From Oerskovia flava (GTDB taxonomy: Bacteria; Actinomycetota; Actinomycetes; Actinomycetales; Cellulomonadaceae): a stretch of 64,000 bases of DNA. The stretch lies in contig NZ_JAOXSR010000004.1 of the NCBI RefSeq assembly GCF_026163685.1, positions 124,001-188,000 of the forward strand, given 5' to 3'. Within the stretch, counting starts at the first letter, position 1; each line of letters starts with the position of its first letter. The translations under genes were made by a program, and so were the position numbers. Positions 28,537-38,017 of this stretch are shown here, piece after piece. Under the pieces are notes generated by a model. That model was not told the origin of the DNA. It saw only the letters and a program-made list of their open reading frames with translations, and did not search any database.

Positions 28537-29340
28537 GTGGAGTCGGAGCGTTCCCAGGCTCCCGCCCTCGAGTCTCGCCGGGCACGCCGTGAGGCAGAGA
28601 CCGCGACCCGACGTCGGCACCGCACCCCGATTCCCGCCAGCCATCGCTGGGCACCTCGGATGGCCGTCCTCAGCACCCTGGCCGTCGCGACGATCGCCGT
28701 CCCGCTGAGCGCCGGCGCGCAGGACGGCGCGGGCACACAGTCCCCGTTCGACCCGTCGCCCGGCCCGTCCGGACCGAGCGCCCTCGACCTAGTGACCGCC
28801 CCACCGGTCGCCGAGGCCACCTCGGAGCACGTCGCGGCCGCACCGCGGCTCGCTGGGCGCAGCGCCGCCGCCAGCCGGTCGTTCGAGCGTGAACCTCTGC
28901 CGGGCTGCGACCCGGACGTCACGCCCACGGGGTCCAACGGACAGCTCAGCACGCACGAGCTCTGCGAGCTGTGGCAGCCTGGCGACTTCCTCCGGCCCGA
29001 CGCGGCGGTGGCGCTGACAGCGCTCAACGAGGCCTTCCGCTCCACCTTCGGTCGCGACCTGTGCCTGGTCTCGAGCTACCGGACGCTCTCGACGCAGGTG
29101 TCGCTCAAGTCGACCCGCGGCGGGTTCGCCGCCGCACCGGGTACGTCGATGCACGGGTGGGGGCTCGCGATCGACCTCTGCTCGATCGAGACGGGCTCCC
29201 GCGAGGTCTACGCGTGGCTCAACGAGAACGGCGGCACCTACGGCTGGAACAACCCTCCGTGGGCCAAGCGCGGCGGTGGCGGAGCCTACGAACCCTGGCA
29301 CTTCGAGTACACGCAGGGCGTCGCGGAGATGGGCGGCTGA
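28537..29340 (+). CDS. Secreted M15 family D-Ala-D-Ala carboxypeptidase-like protein
   Basis: A 267-residue exported peptidase. A long basic N-terminus precedes one hydrophobic segment (MAVLSTLAVATIAVPLSAGA, about residues 53-72), serving as signal or anchor. A Pro/Ser linker leads to the catalytic domain. The zinc motif is SMHGWGLAIDLC and the catalytic pair is EPWHFEY. Cysteines in LPGCDPDV, HELCELW and RDLCLVSSYR may form disulfides. The GTG has GGAGG just upstream. It is a second M15 enzyme, distinct from the lipoprotein near 8 kb. Confidence 0.88.
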   Translation: MESERSQAPALESRRARREAETATRRRHRTPIPASHRWAPRMAVLSTLAVATIAVPLSAGAQDGAGTQSPFDPSPGPSGPSALDLVTAPPVAEATSEHVAAAPRLAGRSAAASRSFEREPLPGCDPDVTPTGSNGQLSTHELCELWQPGDFLRPDAAVALTALNEAFRSTFGRDLCLVSSYRTLSTQVSLKSTRGGFAAAPGTSMHGWGLAIDLCSIETGSREVYAWLNENGGTYGWNNPPWAKRGGGGAYEPWHFEYTQGVAEMGG

Positions 29341-29377
29341 GCCACCCGGCCTGAGCGAACCGGGCTGAGCCGCCTGC

Positions 29378-31201
29378 TCAGACGCGGTTCACCCATGACC
29401 CCGCGAGCTGTTCGGACTCGAGGTCGAGCTCTCGCAGCAGACGGCGCATGACGGTCTCGTCGAGCCGACCCGCGTCTCGCTCCCCCACGAGCACCGCGCG
29501 CTGAGCGCGCAGCATCTGGCTCCGCAGCTCCGCCAGCCGGTGCAGCTTCGCCGACGGGTCCCCCGCGCGGGCCGCGATCCCGCCGCGTCCCCCGGTGGGG
29601 TGCGGTCGGTCGGGCAGACCCACGAGGAGACCCGAGTCCTCGCCGTCCGGGACGCCCGCGTCCGCCCCCTCGCCGCCCGAGCCCTCGTCTGTGGCGCCGC
29701 CAGCGACCCCGCCAGCGACCCCGTCGGGTACGAGGAGACCGGCGGCGGTACGGGCACGCGCCCGGAGCGCGCCCGCCATCCCCTCGGCGAGCAGGTGCGC
29801 CTTCTCGGTGCCGATCTCCGACGCCCAGCGCTGCGCGTGCTCCTCGACCACCGCCGCCTGCGCCTCGGCGACGAGCCCCCGGACCCGGGCCTCGTCGGCG
29901 GCGTCCCGGGCACGGTCCTCGTCGCCCCCGACCCCGAGGGCCCGGATGACCCAGGGCAGCGTGGTGCCCTGGAGCAGGAGGGTGCCGATGGCCACGGTGA
30001 ACGCCGCGAGCTGGAGGGTCGCGCGCTCGGGGAAGTCCGCACCACCCAGCGTCGTGGGGATCGCCGCGGCGGCGGCGAGCGTCACCACGCCGCGCATCCC
30101 TGCCGCGGACACCACGAGCGACTCGCGCCACCCGAGCCGCGACCTGTCCGGTGACGTGCCCGGTGGCGTGCCCGGCGCTCGCTCGGTCGAGCGCCCCGTC
30201 CACCGCGACGGCAGGTGCACGCGGTCGAGCCAGGCGGTGGCGAACACATAGGCGGGCCGGACGAGGACGGTGGTGGCGAGGGCCGCGAGCGAGACCACGA
30301 CGGCGGTCCCCAGGCCCTGGTCGGAGTCGACGACGACCTCGACGACGAACTTGAGCTGCAGCCCGATGAGCGCGAAGGTCAGGGCCTCGAGCAGCAGGTC
30401 GAGACTGCGCCACAGCGGCTCCTCGACGAGCCGGGTCTCGTGGCCGGCGCTGGGTGCGGTGTGTCCGAGGTAGAGCCCGGCGGCGACCACGGCCAGGACC
30501 CCGGACCCGCTCACCTCCTCGGCGATCCAGTAGGCGGCGAACGGCAGCACGAGTCCGGCGACGCTCGTCAGCAGCGGGTCCTGCAGCCGCAGCCGTGCGC
30601 GGTGCAGCCCGACGCCCATGGCGAGGCCGATCCCCACCCCGACGACGACGGCGGCGGCGAAGACCCTGAGCCCGTCGGCCCACGCCCAGGCACCGGTCGC
30701 GACGCCGGCCAGCGCCACCTTGTACAGCGTGAGCGACGTCGCGTCGTTGATGAGGCTCTCTCCGCTCAGCAGCGTCATGACCCGTCGCGGGAGCCCGAGG
30801 CGACGGCCGACGGCTGCGGCGGAGACGGCGTCGGGCGGGGCCACGACCGCGCCCAGCACCAGTGCCGCGGCGAAGGGCAGGTCGGGCAGGATCAGCATCG
30901 CCACGCCGGCGACGGCGAGCGCCGTGACGAGCACGAGGCCCACGCCGAGGCGGACGATGGGACCGCGGGCGCGACGCAGGTCCTGGTAGGAGCTCGACGT
31001 CGCCGCGGAGTACAGCAGGGGCGGCAGGATGATGCCGAGGATGACCTCGGGCGGGAGCTCGAGGTGCGGCACGCCGGGGACGAGGGAGACGCACAGGCCG
31101 ACGGCGACGAGCACGAGCGGCGCGGGCAGGTCCCAGCGGCGCGCGGCCGCGGTGACGACGAGCGCGCCGGTGACGAGCAGCAGGAGGTGCGCCTCGGACA
31201 T
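29378..31201 (-). CDS. CPA1 family Na+/H+ (cation/proton) antiporter
   Basis: A 607-residue membrane antiporter with 11-12 transmembrane helices. It has LPPEVILGIILPPLLYSAA, the transport-site region VVAPPDAVSAAAVGRRLGLP and GESLINDATSLTLYKVAL (core Asp residues of the NhaP/NHE fold), and later VSAAGMRGVVTLAAAAAIP. The C-terminal 190 residues are cytoplasmic, with helical stretches and a Gly/Ala/Asp-rich linker. It exchanges cytoplasmic Na+ or K+ for protons in pH and salt control. The start at 31201 agrees with the MSEAHLLLLVTGALVV first helix. Confidence 0.9.
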   Translation of the reverse strand: MSEAHLLLLVTGALVVTAAARRWDLPAPLVLVAVGLCVSLVPGVPHLELPPEVILGIILPPLLYSAATSSSYQDLRRARGPIVRLGVGLVLVTALAVAGVAMLILPDLPFAAALVLGAVVAPPDAVSAAAVGRRLGLPRRVMTLLSGESLINDATSLTLYKVALAGVATGAWAWADGLRVFAAAVVVGVGIGLAMGVGLHRARLRLQDPLLTSVAGLVLPFAAYWIAEEVSGSGVLAVVAAGLYLGHTAPSAGHETRLVEEPLWRSLDLLLEALTFALIGLQLKFVVEVVVDSDQGLGTAVVVSLAALATTVLVRPAYVFATAWLDRVHLPSRWTGRSTERAPGTPPGTSPDRSRLGWRESLVVSAAGMRGVVTLAAAAAIPTTLGGADFPERATLQLAAFTVAIGTLLLQGTTLPWVIRALGVGGDEDRARDAADEARVRGLVAEAQAAVVEEHAQRWASEIGTEKAHLLAEGMAGALRARARTAAGLLVPDGVAGGVAGGATDEGSGGEGADAGVPDGEDSGLLVGLPDRPHPTGGRGGIAARAGDPSAKLHRLAELRSQMLRAQRAVLVGERDAGRLDETVMRRLLRELDLESEQLAGSWVNRV

Positions 31202-31254
31202 GCAGCCATTCTGCGGGCCGGTGCCGTCCCCCGGCGACCGCGGCACGCCCTCGG

Positions 31255-31260
31255 TAGGGT
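31255..31260 (+). promoter_or_regulatory. -10 box of a leaderless gene
   Basis: TAGGGT followed by six bases and the ATG at 31267; no Shine-Dalgarno sequence. Confidence 0.5.
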
Positions 31261-31266
31261 GCGAGC

Positions 31267-31824
31267 ATGGCGAACCTCGTCCTGGCCTCCGTCGTCCTGG
31301 GACGGCCCGAGCACGCGGTCGCGGCGGAGCTCCTGAGCTTCGTCGTCGGGGGTGTGGTCGAGGTGGAGCAGGACGCCGCGCCTGCCTGGACGGTGCGCCT
31401 CGTTGCGCCGGGCCGGGTGAGCACCCACGAGCGGGAGGCGCTGGTCGCACTCTTCGGGGACGCGAGCGCCGGGAGCGTGGTGCGGGTCGCGCCGGGCGAG
31501 GCCGCCCTCGGCGCTCGGCTGCGCGAGCTGCTCGCGCAGGCGCCGGTCCGGGCGCGCGCCGCCGGCTACTTGGAGGGGACGCGCGGGCGCCTGACGGAGA
31601 AGGGCGAGGCGCTGCGCGCGGACCTCGTCGCGATCGAGGACACGATCGAGGCCCAGGTGCAGGACGCACGGGTGCACGCGTCGGCCGGGGAGGCGCCGTC
31701 GGCGTCGGTGCTGCCCTGGGCGGTGCTCTTCGGCCACGCGCCCCGCTGGGCGCACGTGGCGACGACGTTCGACCTCGACGGGCTGTGCCGCGTGGTCGAC
31801 GACCTCGCCGTCGGCGACGGGTAG
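31267..31824 (+). CDS. Protein of unknown function
   Basis: A 185-residue Val/Ala-rich protein I do not recognise with confidence. It starts MANLVLASVVLGRPEHAVAAEL, has mixed alpha/beta character in the first 110 residues, then a segment (YLEGTRGRLTEKGEALRADL) and an end with LPWAVLFGHAPRWAHVATTF. The last piece faintly resembles the C-terminal part of DUF2207 proteins, but the membrane helices of that family are absent. It is divergent from the antiporter and convergent with the CYTH gene. Confidence 0.6.
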   Translation: MANLVLASVVLGRPEHAVAAELLSFVVGGVVEVEQDAAPAWTVRLVAPGRVSTHEREALVALFGDASAGSVVRVAPGEAALGARLRELLAQAPVRARAAGYLEGTRGRLTEKGEALRADLVAIEDTIEAQVQDARVHASAGEAPSASVLPWAVLFGHAPRWAHVATTFDLDGLCRVVDDLAVGDG

Positions 31825-31877
31825 CCCGGCGAGAAGCAGGGGAGGGGCGCGTGCCCGACGTCGGCTACTCGCCGGGC
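31824..31877. terminator. Inverted repeat over two convergent stop codons
   Basis: A 10-bp perfect repeat (31824-31833 with 31868-31877) with a 34-base centre spans the ends of both convergent genes. The long loop makes this a weaker terminator candidate. Confidence 0.4.
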
Positions 31878-32497
31878 AGGCTCCGATTGCGTCCGAAGCC
31901 CTGCAGGAACCGCGGCCCGGTGGCCTCCAGCTCGGCGGCGAAGTCGGCCGCCCAGCGGGAGTACGGCGCGCGGGCGAGGGCGTCGTTGGCGAACCGCGCG
32001 TCGTCGGTGACCTCGGTGAGGCAGAACGCGGGGATCTCCAGGTCGACGACCGGGCCGGACCGCTCACACTCGGCGACGACCAGCGGGTGGTTCGCGCCGC
32101 CGAACACGTCGACGACCCAGCCGTCGGCCCCGAGCCACGCGGAGTAGCGGGTCTTGACGATGCGGGCGCCGCCGCGCCGGATCATCTGGACCCCGACGGC
32201 GACGTCGATCTCGCGCTCGGCCTCGTAGCGGGTCCCGCCGTTCATGGGTCCCTTGGCGGTGAGGGCGCAGAAGTCGACGGCGGCCGCGTACAGGTCGAGC
32301 ACCGCGACCGGGTCGCTCGTACCGTCGAGCGGCGCGTCGACGCTGCTGGCCTGGGCCCGCAGTCGCAGCGCGTAGCCCTCGTCGGCGAGGAAGTAGCTCT
32401 GCACGATGAGGGCAGGCGCGTCCCGCAGCTCCGCAGGGAGGTCGCGCACGACGAATCGGCGCTCGAACTCGAAGTCCCCGTACCCGCCGTCGGTCAT
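31865..32497 (-). CDS. CYTH-domain protein
   Basis: A 210-residue member of the CYTH triphosphate tunnel family (class IV adenylate cyclase / thiamine or inorganic triphosphatase). The N-terminal metal-binding signature FEFERRFVV (ExExR type) is followed by strands carrying charged residues into the tunnel (YALRLRAQ, RYEAEREIDV, RIVKTRYSAWLG, WVVDVFGG, LVVAECE). Actual substrate unknown. TACCGT six bases before the ATG suggests a leaderless transcript; longer readings would run through the tRNA terminator. Confidence 0.85.
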   Translation of the reverse strand: MTDGGYGDFEFERRFVVRDLPAELRDAPALIVQSYFLADEGYALRLRAQASSVDAPLDGTSDPVAVLDLYAAAVDFCALTAKGPMNGGTRYEAEREIDVAVGVQMIRRGGARIVKTRYSAWLGADGWVVDVFGGANHPLVVAECERSGPVVDLEIPAFCLTEVTDDARFANDALARAPYSRWAADFAAELEATGPRFLQGFGRNRSLPGE

Positions 32498-32503
32498 CCA
32501 CCC

Positions 32504-32509
32504 ACGGTA
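32504..32509 (-). promoter_or_regulatory. -10 box of the CYTH gene (leaderless)
   Basis: TACCGT on the minus strand, six bases before the ATG. Confidence 0.5.
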
Positions 32510-32527
32510 CCGGTACGCCTCGGAACG

Positions 32528-32564
32528 ACGAACGCCCCCGGGCCTGGGGCCTGGGGGCGTTCGT
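32528..32564 (-). terminator. Terminator downstream of tRNA-Arg
   Basis: A 12-bp perfect stem (32528-32539 with 32553-32564) and a 13-base GC-rich loop start six bases beyond the 3' end of the tRNA on the minus strand. Confidence 0.75.
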
Positions 32565-32570
32565 GACGGG

Positions 32571-32643
32571 TGCCCTCGATAGGACTCGAACCTACGACCT
32601 TCTGCTCCGGAGGCAGACGCTCTATCCACTGAGCTACGAGGGC
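32571..32643 (-). tRNA. tRNA-Arg (anticodon CCG)
   Basis: A full cloverleaf reads on the minus strand. The acceptor stem is GCCCTCG with CGAGGGC plus discriminator A, the D-arm contains GCTCAGTGGATAGAGC, and the anticodon loop CTCCGGA is on a 5-bp stem. The T-arm contains GGTTCGAATCC. The 3' CCA is not encoded. CCG reads CGG codons, which are common in this GC-rich coding. Confidence 0.96.
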
Positions 32644-32719
32644 GTGCACCGATCGTGGCCGATCCGGACGGTACGCAGGACGAGGCCCCAGACCGTGCGC
32701 ATCAGCACGGTGCACGAGA

Positions 32720-33469
32720 CTACCAGCCCGGTGGGGGTCCTTCGGAAGCGCGGCCGTCCGGAAGGTGGTTCGGGCTCTGGTCCCGCGACGGCTCGGGCGG
32801 TGCGATCTGGCGGGTGAGGTAGGCGGCGGTCTCGCGTGCGGCGGCCTCGTCGTCGCCGATGGCGATCGCCTCGACGAGCGTCGCGTGCGAGTGGCCGACG
32901 GCGTCCCGCCGACGGACGTTCTCGCGGATGTTCGCACCGACCGCCTCGACGAGGTGCTCGTAGAGGGTGTGCAGGACGGGGTTGCGACCGGCCGCGGCGA
33001 TCGCCCGGTGCAGGGCGAGGTCGGCGGTCACGAACTCGTCCACGTCGCCGGAGGCGAGGGCCGCGTCGCGGGCGAGACTGAGTGCGCGCAGCGTCGTGAC
33101 GTCCGCCTCGCTGCGGCGACGGGCCGCGAGCCGGGCCATCTCGACCTCGAGGGCGCGGCGGGTCTCCAGGACGTCGCGCCGGTTCGCGCCCGCGATCTCG
33201 CGACCGATCGCGACCGTCAGCTCGGAGGCGGCCAGCACGTAGGTGCCGGAGCCCTGGCGGCGCTCGAGCAGGCCGGAGTGGACGAGGGACTGCACGGCCT
33301 CGCGGGCGGTGTTGCGGCCGACGTGGAGCAGCTCGACGAGCTCGGGCTCCGTCGGGATCCGCGACCCGACGGGCCACTGCCCGTCGGCGATCCGGCCGCG
33401 GAGCTGCTCGACGGCGGCGTCGATCAGGGACGGTCGGTGAGGGTGCGTCGCGGACGGGGACGAGGGCAT
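32720..33469 (-). CDS. GntR/FadR family transcriptional regulator
   Basis: A 249-residue regulator. The winged helix is at residues about 12-75 (LIDAAVEQLRGRIADGQWPVGSRIPTEPELVELLHVGRNTAREAVQSLVHSGLL, then RRQGSGTYV). The FCD effector domain (about 90-220) has the metal/ligand residues expected in ADLALHRAIAAAGRNP and HSHATLVEAIAIGD. Ligands of this family are usually short organic acids. GGAGG precedes the ATG. It is divergent from argS; its targets are not evident, and no enzyme operon adjoins it. Confidence 0.9.
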   Translation of the reverse strand: MPSSPSATHPHRPSLIDAAVEQLRGRIADGQWPVGSRIPTEPELVELLHVGRNTAREAVQSLVHSGLLERRQGSGTYVLAASELTVAIGREIAGANRRDVLETRRALEVEMARLAARRRSEADVTTLRALSLARDAALASGDVDEFVTADLALHRAIAAAGRNPVLHTLYEHLVEAVGANIRENVRRRDAVGHSHATLVEAIAIGDDEAAARETAAYLTRQIAPPEPSRDQSPNHLPDGRASEGPPPGW

Positions 33470-33637
33470 CGTTGCGGGTCCTCCAGGGGTGGTTCGCCAG
33501 GAGCAGTCAACACCCCGCGCCGGGCGGGGTACAGGCCTGCTCGGGCCACAGGTCGGGCGAGAGGGCGATTTCACCCCCTCGCGCTCGGGCCGGTCGGCGC
33601 CCTCGCGGCCCGTGCCGACCGCCGGCCTGCCGCTCGG

Positions 33638-33643
33638 TAGAAT
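33638..33643 (+). promoter_or_regulatory. -10 box of argS (leaderless)
   Basis: TAGAAT, six bases before the GTG start of argS, is the closest match to the housekeeping -10 consensus in the window. Confidence 0.6.
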
Positions 33644-33649
33644 CTCCGG

Positions 33650-35329
33650 GTGACCCCCAACGAGCTCTCCGAAGCGCTGAGCGCTGCCCTGGCCGCCGCC
33701 GTCGCCGACGGCACCCTCGCCCTCGCCGCCGACGAGGTGCCCCGGACCGTGCACGTGGAGCGCCCGCGCCAGCGCGAGCACGGGGACTGGGCGACCAACG
33801 TGGCGCTGCAGCTCGCGAAGAAGGCCGGCACCACGCCGCGCGCCGTCGCGGAGGACCTCGCCGGCCGGCTCGGTGCCGTCCCCGGCATCGCGGCGGTCGA
33901 CGTCGCGGGCCCCGGCTTCCTCAACATCACGCTCGACGCCGCGGCCGCGGGCGAGCTGGCCCGCACCGTCGTCGAGCAGGGCGCCGCGTACGGGCGCAAC
34001 GACGCGGAGGCCGGCACCCGGATCAACCTCGAGTTCGTCTCGGCCAACCCGACCGGTCCCATCCACATCGGTGGTGTGCGCTGGGCCGCGGTCGGGGACT
34101 CCCTCGCCCGCATCCTGCAGGCCAGCGGCGCCGAGGTGACCCGGGAGTACTACTTCAACGACCACGGGGCGCAGATCGACCGGTTCGCCCGGTCGCTGCT
34201 CGCCCGTTCCAAGGGGGAGCCCGCGCCCGAGGACGGCTACGGCGGCCAGTACATCGAGGACATCGCCGAGGCGGTCGTGGCCCAGGCGCTCGCGGCGGGT
34301 GAGCCCGACCCGCGGACGTTGCCCGACGCCGAGGCGCAGGAGGTCTTCCGGGCGCGCGGCGTGGACCGGATGTTCGGCGAGATCAAGAGCGCGCTGCACG
34401 ACTTCGGCGTCGACTTCGACGTCTACTTCCACGAGGACCACCTGCACGAGTCCGGGGCCGTCGACCGGGCGGTGGCACGCCTGCGCGAGGCCGGCCACGT
34501 CTTCGAGGCGGACGGCGCCACGTGGCTGCGCACGACCGACTTCGGGGACGACAAGGACCGTGTCGTGGTGAAGTCCGACGGCCACGCCGCTTACATCGCC
34601 GGGGACATCGCGTACTACCTCGACAAGCGCGAGCGCGGCTTCGACGACGTCATCATCATGCTCGGCGCGGACCACCACGGGTACGTGGGGCGCATGATGG
34701 CGATCTGCGCGGCGTTCGGCGACACCCCCGGCAAGAACCTGCAGATCCTCATCGGCCAGATGGTCAACCTGCTCAAGGACGGGCAGCCGGTGCGGATGTC
34801 CAAGCGCGCGGGCACGGTCGTCACGCTCGAGGACCTCGTCGACGCCGTGGGCGTCGACGCCGCGCGGTACTCGCTCGCGCGCTCGTCGGTCGACTCCAGC
34901 ATCGACCTCGACCTGGACCTGCTGACCAAGGCGTCGAACGAGAACCCGGTGTACTACGTGCAGTACGCGCACTCGCGCACGGTGCAGGTGGACGCCAACG
35001 CCGAGGCGCGCGAGGTGCGCCGCGGCGACGCCTTCGACCCCGCGACGCTCACGCACGAGACGGAGGCCGCGCTCGTCGGGCGGCTCACGGAGTTCCCGCG
35101 GATCGTCGCGCAGGCCGCGGAGCTGCGCGAGCCGCACCGCGTCGCGCGCTACCTCGAGGCCCTCGCCGGCGACTACCACAAGTGGTACCAGGAGTGCCGT
35201 GTGACCCCCTACCAGGACGAGGAGGTCACCGACACCCACCGCACCCGCCTGTGGCTCAACGACGCGACGCGCCAGGTGCTGGCCAACGGCCTCGGCCTGC
35301 TCGGCGTCAACGCGCCGGAGCGGATGTGA
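33650..35329 (+). CDS. argS: Arginyl-tRNA synthetase
   Basis: A 559-residue class I synthetase. The N-terminal Add1 domain binds the tRNA elbow. The HIGH-like motif is [18 protein letters not shown], with the HIGG His at residue 139. The KMSKS loop reads [18 protein letters not shown] near residue 382. The C-terminal anticodon-binding domain ends in [17 protein letters not shown]. It starts at a GTG directly behind a -10 box and overlaps lysA by three bases, opening the argS-lysA unit that in actinobacteria normally continues into hom. Confidence 0.96.
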   Translation: MTPNELSEALSAALAAAVADGTLALAADEVPRTVHVERPRQREHGDWATNVALQLAKKAGTTPRAVAEDLAGRLGAVPGIAAVDVAGPGFLNITLDAAAAGELARTVVEQGAAYGRNDAEAGTRINLEFVSANPTGPIHIGGVRWAAVGDSLARILQASGAEVTREYYFNDHGAQIDRFARSLLARSKGEPAPEDGYGGQYIEDIAEAVVAQALAAGEPDPRTLPDAEAQEVFRARGVDRMFGEIKSALHDFGVDFDVYFHEDHLHESGAVDRAVARLREAGHVFEADGATWLRTTDFGDDKDRVVVKSDGHAAYIAGDIAYYLDKRERGFDDVIIMLGADHHGYVGRMMAICAAFGDTPGKNLQILIGQMVNLLKDGQPVRMSKRAGTVVTLEDLVDAVGVDAARYSLARSSVDSSIDLDLDLLTKASNENPVYYVQYAHSRTVQVDANAEAREVRRGDAFDPATLTHETEAALVGRLTEFPRIVAQAAELREPHRVARYLEALAGDYHKWYQECRVTPYQDEEVTDTHRTRLWLNDATRQVLANGLGLLGVNAPERM

Positions 35330-36687
35330 GCGCGCTCGGCGAGCCCTGGTCCACCGGCGCGAGCCGCGACGGCGAGGGGTCGCTGCACGTGGCCGGGGTG
35401 GACGTCCGGGCCCTGGCCGCCGAGCACGGCACCCCGGCGTACGTCCTCGACGAGGCCGACCTGCGGGAGCGTGCGCGGGCCTACCGGCAGGCGTTCGAGG
35501 CGGCCTTCGCCGCGATCGGTGCCGGCGTCGACGTCTACTACGCGGGCAAGGCGTTCCTCTCGGTAGCCGTCGCGCGGTGGGTCCACGCCGAGGGCCTGCG
35601 CGTGGACACGTCGACGGGCGGGGAGCTCGCCGTCGCGCTGCGGGCCGGGGTGCCCGGCGAGCACGTCGGTCTGCACGGGAACAACAAGTCGGACGCCGAG
35701 ATCGCCCGCGCCCTGGCGGCCGGGGTGGGGCGCATCATCGTCGACTCGCTGCCCGAGGTCGAGCGCGTGGCGACGGCGGCACGCGCCGCCGGTGGCGCAC
35801 CGGCACCCGTGATGGTGCGCGTGACCACGGGGGTGCACGCGGGTGGCCACGAGTTCATCTCGACGGCGCACGAGGACCAGAAGTTCGGTCTCTCGCTGGC
35901 CGCGGGCGAGGGCGAGGCGGACAGCCCCGCCATGACGGCCCTGCTCGCCGCGGTGGCGAGCCCCGACGTCGAGCTGCTCGGGATCCACTCGCACATCGGG
36001 TCGCAGATCCTCGACGCGTCGGGCTTCGAGGTCGCCGCGGCGAAGGTGCTCGCCCTGCGTGCCGAGCTCGCCGAGCGCACGGGGGTGCTCGTGCCGGAGG
36101 TCGACCTCGGCGGCGGCTACGGCATCGCGTACCTGCCCGGTGAGGTCGCGCTCGACCCGGAGCGCGTCGCCCGCGACGTGGCCGCGTCGGTCGCGGCCGC
36201 GGCACACGAGCTGGGCACGCCGCTGCCGCGCTTCTCGATCGAACCGGGCCGCGCGATCGTCGGGCCTGCCGGACTGACGCTCTACACGGTCGGGACCGTC
36301 AAGCCCGTCCGGCTCGACGACGGCCGCGTGCGCACCTACGTGGCGGTCGACGGCGGGATGAGCGACAACATCCGTCCCGCCCTCTACGGCGCCGACTACC
36401 ACGCCGAGCTCGCGGGGCGGCGCTCGACGGCCGAGCCGGTGCTCGCCCGGGTCGTCGGCAAGCACTGCGAGAGCGGCGACATCGTGGTCCACGAGGTGAT
36501 GCTGCCCGGGGACGTGCGAGCGGGTGACCTGCTCGCCGTGGCGGCGACGGGCGCCTACGGGCGGTCGATGGCGTCGAACTACAACATGGTCCCGCGCCCG
36601 CCCGTGGTGGCGGTGGCCGACGGCGGCACCCGGGTGCTCGTGCGTCGTGAGACCGAGGACGACCTCCTGGCGCTCGACCAGGGGTAG
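35326..36687 (+). CDS. lysA: Diaminopimelate decarboxylase
   Basis: A 453-residue PLP enzyme for the last step of lysine synthesis. The Schiff-base Lys is residue 75 in [10 protein letters not shown]. Further motifs are [21 protein letters not shown], the phosphate-binding [19 protein letters not shown] (active-site Cys) and [12 protein letters not shown] near the end. The GTG start overlaps the argS stop. A terminator-like hairpin follows, after which the haem island begins; in most relatives hom would come next. Confidence 0.96.
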   Translation: MSALGEPWSTGASRDGEGSLHVAGVDVRALAAEHGTPAYVLDEADLRERARAYRQAFEAAFAAIGAGVDVYYAGKAFLSVAVARWVHAEGLRVDTSTGGELAVALRAGVPGEHVGLHGNNKSDAEIARALAAGVGRIIVDSLPEVERVATAARAAGGAPAPVMVRVTTGVHAGGHEFISTAHEDQKFGLSLAAGEGEADSPAMTALLAAVASPDVELLGIHSHIGSQILDASGFEVAAAKVLALRAELAERTGVLVPEVDLGGGYGIAYLPGEVALDPERVARDVAASVAAAAHELGTPLPRFSIEPGRAIVGPAGLTLYTVGTVKPVRLDDGRVRTYVAVDGGMSDNIRPALYGADYHAELAGRRSTAEPVLARVVGKHCESGDIVVHEVMLPGDVRAGDLLAVAATGAYGRSMASNYNMVPRPPVVAVADGGTRVLVRRETEDDLLALDQG

Positions 36688-36699
36688 GCGCGAGGCGCC

Positions 36700-36749
36700 A
36701 GCACGACCGGCCGGGCGCGGGGTCTTCGCAGACCCCGGGCCCGTCGTGT
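36700..36749 (+). terminator. Terminator after lysA
   Basis: An interrupted stem: CACGAC with GTCGTG outside, CGGGC with GCCCG, then GGGGTC with GACCCC around the loop TTCGCA. Confidence 0.6.
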
Positions 36750-36783
36750 GACGTAGGTCGCTCCGTGCACGGGACCTGAAGGC

Positions 36784-36825
36784 TTGTCAGTTAAGCCTAG
36801 CCTCACCTAGGTTAGCCTTCACTAA
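36784..36825 (+). promoter_or_regulatory. Iron-regulated promoter with two overlapping DtxR/IdeR-like boxes
   Basis: TTGTCA (36784-36789), an 18-base spacer and TAGGTT (36808-36813) form the promoter. Two 19-base matches to TWAGGTTAGSCTAACCTWA overlap it: 36792-36810 (13 of 19) and 36807-36825 (15 of 19, core AGGTTAGCCT). Together they cover the spacer, the -10 box and the start point. Binding of iron-loaded DtxR would block transcription of the haem operon. The site reading is by eye. Confidence 0.75.
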
Positions 36826-36889
36826 GTGCGGCCGCCTCGTGGCCGCGTGCGCCCGGTTCCGGGCACCCGTCCTCGAAGGAGACCTCCTC

Positions 36890-38017
36890 GTGCTGCGCCA
36901 GGCACCCCACCGCCGGACCAGGTCGCTCGCAGGCTCGCTCACGGGCTTGATCACCGTCGCGGTGCTCGCCCTGGCCGGCTGCGCCCTCCCCGGCAGCCAG
37001 GCCGCCGGCGACGACCTCCCGCCCGTCGACACCACCCCGCTCGCCGAGCTCGAGCCGCTCGCCGACCCCCGCAGCCACGTGGGGGAGTCGGTCGCGCGGC
37101 TCGCGGACAGCGCGATCCGGCCCGTCGCGCAGGACCCGGCCCCCGCGCTGCCCGTCACCGTCACGGACATGCAGGGCAGCGAGGTCACCATCACCGACGC
37201 CAGCCGGATCCTCGCCCTCGACCTCTACGGCACGACGTCGCGCATCGTCTTCGAGCTCGGGCTCGGCGACAACGTGGTCGGGCGGGACACGTCGTCGGGC
37301 TTCGAGGAGATCGCGGACGAGCCGCTCGTCACGACCGGGGGCCACGAGCTGACGGGGGAGGCCATCCTCGACCTCGCGCCGACCGTCATCATCACGGACA
37401 CGACCCTCGGTCCGTGGGACGTCGTGCTGCAGATGCGCGACGCCGGCATCCCCGTGGTCGTCGTGGACTCGCACCGCTCGATGGACAACGTCGGGACGAT
37501 CATCCAGAGCGTGGCCGACGCGCTCGGTGTCCCCGCCGAGGGCGAGGCGCTCGCCGAGCGCACCGAGGCGGAGATCGCCGCGACGGTCGACCAGATCGCG
37601 CAGATCGCACCGCAGGACCCCGAGGACCGCCTGCGCGTGGTCTTCCTCTACGTCCGCGGGCAGGCCGGCGTCTACTACATGTTCGGCGAGGGGTCCGGTG
37701 CGGACTCGCTCATCGAGAGCCTCGGGGCGATCGACGTCGCGACCGAGATCGGGTGGGACGGCATGCGCCCGCTCAACGACGAAGGGCTCGTCGCCACGCA
37801 GCCCGACGTCATCCTCATGATGAGCAAGGGGCTCGAGTCGGTCGACGGCGTCGACGGTCTGCTCGAGCAGCTCCCCGCGATCGCGCAGACCCCGGCGGGG
37901 GCCAACCGCCGTATCGTCACCATGGACGACACCGAGATCCTCAGCTACGGGCCCCGTACCGCCGACGTCCTCGAGGCCCTCACCCGGGCGTTCTACGCAC
38001 CGGAGCCCGCCTCGTGA
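36890..38017 (+). CDS. hmuT: Haem ABC transporter substrate-binding lipoprotein
   Basis: A 375-residue lipoprotein of the haem-binding HmuT type. The signal ends at the lipobox LALAGC. The body has the helical-backbone binding fold (SRILALDLYGTTSRIVFELGLGDNVVG ... LAPTVIITDTTLGPW). His152 (in TTGGHELTGE) and Tyr254 with Arg256 (in FLYVRGQ) match the axial His and the Tyr-x-Arg pair of C. diphtheriae HmuT, with nearly the same spacing. The GTG start has GAAGGAGACC upstream. It would take haem from the HtaA proteins encoded downstream and pass it to HmuU. It overlaps hmuU by four bases. Confidence 0.9.
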   Translation: MLRQAPHRRTRSLAGSLTGLITVAVLALAGCALPGSQAAGDDLPPVDTTPLAELEPLADPRSHVGESVARLADSAIRPVAQDPAPALPVTVTDMQGSEVTITDASRILALDLYGTTSRIVFELGLGDNVVGRDTSSGFEEIADEPLVTTGGHELTGEAILDLAPTVIITDTTLGPWDVVLQMRDAGIPVVVVDSHRSMDNVGTIIQSVADALGVPAEGEALAERTEAEIAATVDQIAQIAPQDPEDRLRVVFLYVRGQAGVYYMFGEGSGADSLIESLGAIDVATEIGWDGMRPLNDEGLVATQPDVILMMSKGLESVDGVDGLLEQLPAIAQTPAGANRRIVTMDDTEILSYGPRTADVLEALTRAFYAPEPAS

